Of a DNA stretch of 64,000 bases, positions 58,758 to 64,000 are shown in pieces. The stretch lies in the NCBI RefSeq assembly GCF_004117935.1, contig NZ_SDOY01000131.1, forward strand, positions 1 to 64,000. Direction: 5' to 3'. The position numbers and the translations under genes are program-made. Origin of the DNA: Streptomyces roseicoloratus. Lineage in GTDB: Bacteria; Actinomycetota; Actinomycetes; Streptomycetales; Streptomycetaceae. The notes below the pieces were generated by a model. That model saw nothing but the letters and a program-made list of their open reading frames with translations, had not been told where the DNA came from and ran no database searches. Numbering within the stretch: position 1 is the first letter of the stretch; every line of letters begins with the position of its first letter.

Positions 58758-60311
58758 ATGAGCAATCCCAAGCCGACCACCCCGCAGAAGACCGTCGCCC
58801 GCAAGGCGGATGGCGACGGCAAGGGCATCGCGCTCTTCGTGATCGCTTCCTGCCAGCTGATGGTCGTCCTCGACATCACCATCGTGAACATCGCGCTCCC
58901 GCACATCCAGAGCGCGCTCGACTTCTCGACGACCAGCCTGTCGTGGGTGGTCAACGCCTACACGCTGACCTTCGGCGGTCTGCTGCTCCTCGGCGGGCGC
59001 ACCGGCGACATCCTGGGGCGGCGCCGGGTCTTCGTCTTCGGCGTCCTGCTCTTCGGACTCGCCTCGCTGTTCTGCGGACTGGCGCAGGAGGAGTGGCAAC
59101 TCCTCGCCGCCCGCGCCCTCCAGGGCGTCGGCGGCGCCATCGCCTCGCCGACCGCGCTGTCCCTCATCACCACCACCTTCGAAGAGGGTCCCGAACGCAA
59201 CCGTGCCTTCGGCGTGTTCGCCGGTGTGTCGGCGGGCGGCGGCGCGATCGGCCTGGTGGCCGGCGGCATGCTCGTCGAATGGCTCGACTGGCGCTGGATC
59301 TTCTTCGTCAACGTGCCGATCGCCCTGCTGATCGCCTTCCTCACTCCGCGCCACGTCAAGGAGTCGGAGCGGCACCCCGGCCACTTCGACCTCGCCGGCG
59401 CGCTCACCTCCACGCTCGGCATGGTGGCGCTGGTGTACGGCTTCATCCGGGCCGCCCAGGAGGGCTGGCGCGACCCGTACACGATCGGCTCGTTCGTCGC
59501 GGCGATCGTGCTCCTGACCGGGTTCATCCTGATCGAGCGGCGCTCCCAGCAGCCCATCACACCGCTGCACATGTTCGCCGACCGCAACCGCTCGGGCACG
59601 TACGCCATCATGCTGTGCCTGGCGGCGGCGATCTTCGGCATGTTCTTCTTCCTGACCCTCTTCGTCCAGCAGGTCCTCGGCTTCAGCCCGCTGGCCACGG
59701 GCTTCGCGTTCCTGCCGGTCAGCGCGATCATCGCGGTGGGCGCGGGTCTCACCTCCAACCTGCTGCCCCGATACGGGCCGAAACCCTTCATGGTGACGGG
59801 CTCCGTGTTCGCGGCGGTGGGCCTGTCGTGGCTGACCCTGACCGACGTGCACTCCACGTACGCGGGCAGCATCCTCGGGCCGATCCTCGTCTTCGGCTTC
59901 GGCATGGGCCTGATGTTCGTCTCGCTGACGATCATGGCGCTGTCGAACGTCGAGCAGCGCGAGTCCGGCGCCGCCTCCGGACTGCTCAACGCGACCCAGC
60001 AGGTGGGTGGTTCGCTCGGCCTGTCCATTCTGGTCACGGTCTTCGGCACGTACAGCCGTGACGAGGCGCAGACCCAGGTCCCCGCCTTCCTCTCCCAGGC
60101 GACCCCGCTGCAGAAGGCGGCGTTCGCCCGCACCGGCGAGCTTCCGCCGCCGTGGGGCAACGAGGTGCTGACCGCCGGCGTCTCGGCGGGCTTCGTCACG
60201 GCCGCGATCTTCGCCGTCGTCGGAGCGCTCATCGCCCTCTTCGTGATCAAGGTCCGCCCCTCGGACATCGAGCGCCTCAAGGGCGGCGCGGGCATGATGC
60301 CGGGCGGCTGA
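58758..60311 (+). CDS. DHA2-family MFS exporter
   Basis: A 517-residue, 14-helix EmrB/QacA-type proton antiporter: SCQLMVVLDITIVNIALPHI, motif A GGRTGDILGRRRVF, and LSLITTTFEEGPERNRAFGV with GVSAGGGAIGLVAGG (motif C). The N-terminal 25 residues are Lys/Thr-rich. No adjacent regulator gene is present; the upstream gene is ridA and the downstream one an amino-acid oxidase. The substrate is unknown: a toxic compound or the organism's own metabolite. Confidence 0.93.
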   Translation: MSNPKPTTPQKTVARKADGDGKGIALFVIASCQLMVVLDITIVNIALPHIQSALDFSTTSLSWVVNAYTLTFGGLLLLGGRTGDILGRRRVFVFGVLLFGLASLFCGLAQEEWQLLAARALQGVGGAIASPTALSLITTTFEEGPERNRAFGVFAGVSAGGGAIGLVAGGMLVEWLDWRWIFFVNVPIALLIAFLTPRHVKESERHPGHFDLAGALTSTLGMVALVYGFIRAAQEGWRDPYTIGSFVAAIVLLTGFILIERRSQQPITPLHMFADRNRSGTYAIMLCLAAAIFGMFFFLTLFVQQVLGFSPLATGFAFLPVSAIIAVGAGLTSNLLPRYGPKPFMVTGSVFAAVGLSWLTLTDVHSTYAGSILGPILVFGFGMGLMFVSLTIMALSNVEQRESGAASGLLNATQQVGGSLGLSILVTVFGTYSRDEAQTQVPAFLSQATPLQKAAFARTGELPPPWGNEVLTAGVSAGFVTAAIFAVVGALIALFVIKVRPSDIERLKGGAGMMPGG

Positions 60312-60643
60312 GCGGCCCCGGTCGCGACGACGGCGGCTCGGTCGACGTCACGGGGTGGCGTCGGGGGCACGGGGTGGCGTCGAGGGACCAGGTGGCGCCG
60401 GGGCGAGGGACCGGGTGGCGCCGAGGAGAGCGCCGGATGGCGCCGGCGTCGCCAGACATCGCGAGTCGACGCCGGACGTCGCCCGGTCGACAGGCGTCGC
60501 CAGGCGTCGACAGGCGTCGCCAGACGTCGTCAGACGTCGAGCGTCGACGGGCGGGCGATCGGGTGAGCGCGATCGGGTGAATTCGCCCGACTGCCGCGCC
60601 GCGCTGATCCGAAGGAGTGGCGGCCGGTGCCAGTCTGACCGCC
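60312..60643. repeat. GGTGGCGTCG and CAGGCGTCGC repeat arrays
   Basis: 332 bp without a gene. The first 130 bp repeat GGTGGCGCCG-like words, the next 100 bp repeat CAGGCGTCGC/CAGACGTCGT decamers (about 60500-60545), and a duplicated GCGATCGGGTGA follows (60556-60578). Some units form palindromes such as GACGTC. Only the AAGGAG at 60611-60616 looks functional. Confidence 0.7.
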
Positions 60644-62542
60644 ATGATCAACCGTCGTACGTTCATCCATATCTCCGGCGCGACAGCGGCCGGAACGGCA
60701 GCCGCGACCAGCCTTCCCGGAGCCGCCCAGGCGGCACCGGCCCGCCCGGCCCCCGGGGCCGCACCCGGCCGCGCGCCGTCCGGCTCCGCCCGCGCCGAGG
60801 CCGCCCTCACGATGGCGCGCCGGGTGCTGCTGACGGACGACAAGCACACCGATCTGACCCTGCGCTATCTGCGGCTCCTCACCGGCGACGCCCGCCTGCC
60901 CCGCAAGGCCAGGCGGCGGGTGGTCGTCGTGGGCGCCGGTGTCGCCGGGCTGACGTGTGCCCGGCTGCTGACGGCGGCCGGACACGACGTGCGGGTGATC
61001 GAGGCCAACAGCAACCGGATCGGCGGGCGGATCAAGACCTTCCGCGGCGACGTCTGGCAGGACCCGCGGCTGCGCGCCGAGGCCGGGGCCATGCGCATCC
61101 CCTCGACCCATGTGCTCACCCTGGCGCTCGCGGACTCGCTCCGCGTGGCCCGCAGGCCCTTCCACCTGCTCGACGTACCGCCCTCTCCGGACCTGGTCTC
61201 GGGCGACAGCCGGATCACGTACCGCTCGTGGACCGGGGAGACGTTCGCCACCGGCACCCGGGCGCCGTACCGGGCGACGGCGTCCCAGGGCAGCCGGTTC
61301 CTGCACGTCAACGGGCAGACCGTGACCAAGGCCGAGTACCTGCGTGACCCGCGGCCGATCAACAAGAGCTTCGGCTGGGACAGCGCGACACCCGCCTCCC
61401 AGGCCTGGGCCGAAGCCCTGGAGAAGACCCGCGCCTACACCCGGACGCGGAAGGCGGACGGGTCGTGGGGGGAGAAGCCCATCGTGGAGCGGGTGGAGGG
61501 CATGGCCCGGCTCCTGGACGACCTGGGCGACATGTCGCTGCACCAGTACCTCACCGGCGTCGCGGGATGGGACACCGCCCAGATCCAGGCCGTGGGCACC
61601 CTGGAGAACCTGACCAGCCGACTGTCCTACGGGCTGCTGCACTCCGCCTTCGGCGCCCTGGACCTCAACCCCTCCATGACGTACTTCGAGTTCACCGGCG
61701 GCACCGACACCTTCACCCGGGCCCTGTCCCGCGGCCTGCGGATCGAGACCGGCCGCGTCCTGACCGGCGTGAGCCGGCACGGCAGCGGCGTCACCCTCCA
61801 CGCCGCGCCCGAGACGGGCCCCGAGGACGAGGCGTACCAGGGCGGCACGGGACCGTCGCGGTACACGTACGAGGCCGACGCCGTCGTGCTGGCGGTGCCC
61901 TTCGCCGCGCTCCGGCACGTCACGTTCGATCCGATCCTGCCGTACGGCAAGAGGCGCGCCGTCATCGAACTCCACCACGACACCGCGCACAAGGTCCTGG
62001 TCGAGTTCACCCGCCGGTGGTGGGAGTGGGACGAGGACACCTGGAAGGCGGAGCTGGGCAGCGCCTACCGGCCCGCGCCGCACGGCCCGGCCGTGCCGGC
62101 CGTCGGCGGCGGCTGCGTCTCGGACGAGGCCTGCCGGTTCGTGTACTTCCCGTCCCACCCGTCCGACGACGGCGCACCGGGCGGCGTGGTGCTGGCGGCG
62201 TACAACTGGGCGGGCGACGCGCTGCGATTCGACGCCCTGACCCCGCAGGACCGGCGCACCGAGGCCCTCGACCACCTCGCCTCGCTCTACGGCGACCGCA
62301 TCCGCCGGTACGCCACCGACCGCTGCGTCTCCCAGTCCTGGCTGCGGAACCGCTGGGCCCTCGGCGAGGCCGTCATCGAGACGCCGGGGCAGCTCCTCAG
62401 CCTCGGTCCGCACGTCGCCGCACCGGTCGACGACGTCCTGTACTTCGCGGGCGACCACTGCCAGCCCCGCTACCACGCCTGGATCGCCGGAGCCATCGCC
62501 TCCGGTACGGAAGCGGCACTCCAGGTCACCGATGCCCCCTGA
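60644..62542 (+). CDS. Tat-exported L-amino-acid oxidase (flavin amine oxidase)
   Basis: A 632-residue secreted flavoenzyme. The signal is MINRRTFIHISGATAAGTAA with cleavage near AQAAP. FAD fold VVVVGAGVAGLTCARLL is near residue 97, followed by EANSNRIGGRIKTFRG and AEAGAMRIPSTHV (substrate Arg region). The C-terminal YFAGDHCQPRYHAWIAGAIA closes the FAD site. It is close in plan to Streptomyces L-glutamate/L-amino-acid oxidases, which give 2-oxo acid, NH3 and H2O2 outside the cell. AAGGAG is 27 bp upstream of this ATG and directly abuts an in-frame GTG at 60617, so the start is uncertain by nine residues. Confidence 0.9.
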   Translation: MINRRTFIHISGATAAGTAAATSLPGAAQAAPARPAPGAAPGRAPSGSARAEAALTMARRVLLTDDKHTDLTLRYLRLLTGDARLPRKARRRVVVVGAGVAGLTCARLLTAAGHDVRVIEANSNRIGGRIKTFRGDVWQDPRLRAEAGAMRIPSTHVLTLALADSLRVARRPFHLLDVPPSPDLVSGDSRITYRSWTGETFATGTRAPYRATASQGSRFLHVNGQTVTKAEYLRDPRPINKSFGWDSATPASQAWAEALEKTRAYTRTRKADGSWGEKPIVERVEGMARLLDDLGDMSLHQYLTGVAGWDTAQIQAVGTLENLTSRLSYGLLHSAFGALDLNPSMTYFEFTGGTDTFTRALSRGLRIETGRVLTGVSRHGSGVTLHAAPETGPEDEAYQGGTGPSRYTYEADAVVLAVPFAALRHVTFDPILPYGKRRAVIELHHDTAHKVLVEFTRRWWEWDEDTWKAELGSAYRPAPHGPAVPAVGGGCVSDEACRFVYFPSHPSDDGAPGGVVLAAYNWAGDALRFDALTPQDRRTEALDHLASLYGDRIRRYATDRCVSQSWLRNRWALGEAVIETPGQLLSLGPHVAAPVDDVLYFAGDHCQPRYHAWIAGAIASGTEAALQVTDAP

Positions 62543-62599
62543 CCCCGGCCACGGAGCCGACCCGCACCGCCCGGGCGTTGCGGGAGGAGCGAAGAAACG

Positions 62600-62974
62600 T
62601 TGATCCTCACCTTCACCCTCATCCCCGCCGTCACCGTCCTCTACAGCGTCGGCCTCCTCCTCGCGATCGGCCGGCGCCCCGATGACGACTCGTCACCGCA
62701 CGCGGCCCTCACCGCGGTCCCCAACGTCCTGTCCGCCGTCTTCATCCTCCTGTCGAGCTTCGAGGTCGTCACCGGCTGGGCGAACCGCACGGCGGACGAG
62801 CCCACCAGGCCGCCGGCGATCGTCTTCATCGTGAACGTGGTCGCCGCCGCCGCCCTCCTCGCCTACCCGGCCCTGGCGGGCCTCTCCAACACCCGCCGCC
62901 ACCGCGTCCTGCTGGGCCTGTTCGCGGTCCAGGTGGGCGCGATCCTGAGCTTGGCCTGGTACCTGCAGAACTGA
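62600..62974 (+). CDS. Small four-helix membrane protein
   Basis: A 124-residue protein from a TTG start with GGGAGG 11 bp upstream. Helices: LTFTLIPAVTVLYSVGLLL, NVLSAVFILLSSFEVVTGWA, AIVFIVNVVAAAALLAYPAL and VLLGLFAVQVGAILSLAWYL. The loop after helix 1 is acidic. It may be co-transcribed with the oxidase 57 bp upstream. A terminator follows. Function unknown. Confidence 0.72.
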   Translation: MILTFTLIPAVTVLYSVGLLLAIGRRPDDDSSPHAALTAVPNVLSAVFILLSSFEVVTGWANRTADEPTRPPAIVFIVNVVAAAALLAYPALAGLSNTRRHRVLLGLFAVQVGAILSLAWYLQN

Positions 62975-62996
62975 GGCCCGGTCCGGCACGGACCGA

Positions 62997-63026
62997 CGGC
63001 GCCCCGCCGGCTCCGACGGGGCGCCG
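62997..63026. terminator. Terminator after the small membrane protein
   Basis: Ten-bp arms CGGCGCCCCG (62997-63006) and complement (63017-63026) with a ten-base loop, 22 bp after the stop. Confidence 0.85.
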
Positions 63027-63195
63027 CGGTGCTTCCCGTCCCTCTCCGACAGCAGCCCGGACACGGGTGCCGCACCGTTCGGCGTATGACGACACGTCAC
63101 GACCACGCCATGCGTGCACAAAATTCACATAACGGACTGTCAGTGCACGGGCACGTGGGGTCGGACTGCCCCCGTGCGGGAAGGCGAGGGCCTGC

Positions 63196-64000
63196 ATGGC
63201 GAGCGGTCGCACGGTGGCGAGGGCGAGGTCCAGGACCAGGGCGGGAGCCGGGTCGGGGTCTGGGGCGGGTGCGGGGGCGGCGGTGCTGCGGCGGCGTACG
63301 GCCGCGTACGCGATCCCCGGCGTGCTGGTGGGGGCGGTGCTCTCCGGAGCGTCGGCGCTGCCCGCGACGGCGGCGCTTCCCGCGCTCCCGGACGGGCTGG
63401 GCAGCGGATGCGTCCACGGGACGTCGCACCCTACGGACCGTCAGGCGGCGCTCGGCGAGGCGGGTCGTCGGGCGCCCGGTGAGACGGCCCGTCAGACGCT
63501 GGGCGAGACCGGCCCTCAGGCTGCCCCGGACGGTCGGCGGGACTGCGCGACGGAGGAAGGCGGCTCGTCGCGAACCGGCGGCTCCGGGGCCGGGCCCTCC
63601 CGCTCACCGGAAGCGACGACCGGGCCCCGCACCCCGAACGGCGACCGGGAGGAGGACGGCCCGGTGACGGGTCGCCAGACGAAGCCGGGCGCGGGGACGA
63701 CAGCGGCGGGAGCGACGGCTGCAGAGAAGCCGGGGGCGGAAGCGACGGCCGCGGGGAAGCCGGGGGCGGGAGCGACGGCCGCGGGGACGGCGACATCGGG
63801 GAAGCCGGGGGCGGTGGCGACGCCTTCGGGAAGGCCGGGCGCCGACACGCCGGCTGCTGCCCCGCCGGGCGCCGGGCCCGCGGCCACAGAGCCGGCCCCC
63901 GGCGGCACCACAGGCACCGGCGGTCGGGGGCGTGCGCCCGGGCGGGCCGACCTCGTGGTCCTTCCTCCCGTGCGGCCGCGTGCCGTGGCGCCCGGCGAGA
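63196..64000 (+). CDS. Secreted Ala/Pro/Gly-rich protein, cut by window edge
   Basis: The frame opens with MASGRTVARARSRTRAGAGS after AAGGCGAGG and stays open to the right edge (268 codons). A basic head and a hydrophobic AIPGVLVGAVLSGASALPAT stretch form a signal peptide or anchor. The rest is disordered, with GEAGRRAPGE-type and AAGKPGAGATAAG-type repeats. An AT-rich stretch at 63118-63140 upstream (ACAAAATTCACATAACGG) is a likely promoter. Cell-wall or surface protein; function unknown. Confidence 0.6.
   Translation, partial: MASGRTVARARSRTRAGAGSGSGAGAGAAVLRRRTAAYAIPGVLVGAVLSGASALPATAALPALPDGLGSGCVHGTSHPTDRQAALGEAGRRAPGETARQTLGETGPQAAPDGRRDCATEEGGSSRTGGSGAGPSRSPEATTGPRTPNGDREEDGPVTGRQTKPGAGTTAAGATAAEKPGAEATAAGKPGAGATAAGTATSGKPGAVATPSGRPGADTPAAAPPGAGPAATEPAPGGTTGTGGRGRAPGRADLVVLPPVRPRAVAPGE

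Noticed and set aside
63516..63917. Minus-strand Ala/Pro/Val-rich frame at the right edge
   Set aside because: It mirrors the repeats of the plus-strand secreted protein, which has a signal peptide and a good ribosome site.
1..64000. tRNA, rRNA, riboswitch or replication origin
   Set aside because: None was recognised on either strand; a covariance-model search (Infernal, tRNAscan-SE) would settle it.

Overview
The window is high-GC actinomycete DNA and almost certainly Streptomyces. The evidence is extreme third-position GC, GTG/TTG starts with GGAGG-type ribosome sites, ATGA/GTGA stop-start overlaps, SepF-like and Sfp-type phosphopantetheinyl transferase genes, and Streptomyces-style IS elements. 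No rRNA, tRNA or CRISPR was recognised.

Layout. (1) 1-1162: IS110-family transposase running off the left edge. (2) 1375-16452: a secondary-metabolism tailoring block. A minus-strand unit holds an O-methyltransferase, a P450, a ferredoxin, a Tat-exported protein and an asparagine-synthase-like amidotransferase. A plus-strand unit holds an SDR and two more O-methyltransferases. A further P450, a divergent MarR/MFS exporter pair, a flavin monooxygenase and a toastrack-like protein complete it. No core assembly enzyme (KS, NRPS, terpene cyclase) lies in the window. (3) 16531-23569: membrane-anchored multicopper oxidase, cytochrome bd oxidase (cydAB) and a POT peptide transporter. (4) 23673-27433: an IS landing zone with a decayed IS5-like fragment, then two abutting IS5-family elements. 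Each of the two appears to carry a passenger gene between its terminal inverted repeats, and they share a CTAG target. (5) 27609-36845: mixed chromosomal genes, including a membrane protein, a secreted delta-60/DUF11/RTX-like protein, a SepF paralogue, an ATPase overlapping a MazG-like gene, and a SUKH protein. (6) 37158-48709: metallophosphatase plus phosphopantetheinyl transferase, homocysteine S-methyltransferase, the Hen1/Pnkp RNA-repair pair, arginine deiminase plus ornithine carbamoyltransferase, and a MerR/MBL-hydrolase divergent pair. (7) 48766-49260: RsbW-like ATPase. (8) 49652-58562: a catabolic cluster best explained as 2-aminobenzoyl-CoA (anthranilate/kynurenine) degradation. It has an enoyl-CoA hydratase, a fused monooxygenase/old-yellow-enzyme reductase, a PaaX-like regulator, a benzoate-type CoA ligase, an acyl-CoA dehydrogenase and a RidA-like protein, interrupted by an ArsR/VOC pair. 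(9) 58758-64000: MFS exporter, Tat-exported L-amino-acid oxidase, a small membrane protein and a truncated secreted Ala/Pro-rich protein.

Two themes cut across the window. Short-unit GC-rich tandem repeats (7-14 bp) fill many intergenic spacers, and in-frame tandem repeats or low-complexity insertions occur in conserved enzymes. Several regulators also have readable operators: a 9-6-9 ArsR dyad, a 9-9-9 dyad at MarR, a MerR dyad in a 19-bp promoter spacer, and an identical 13-bp core upstream of both catabolic transcription units.
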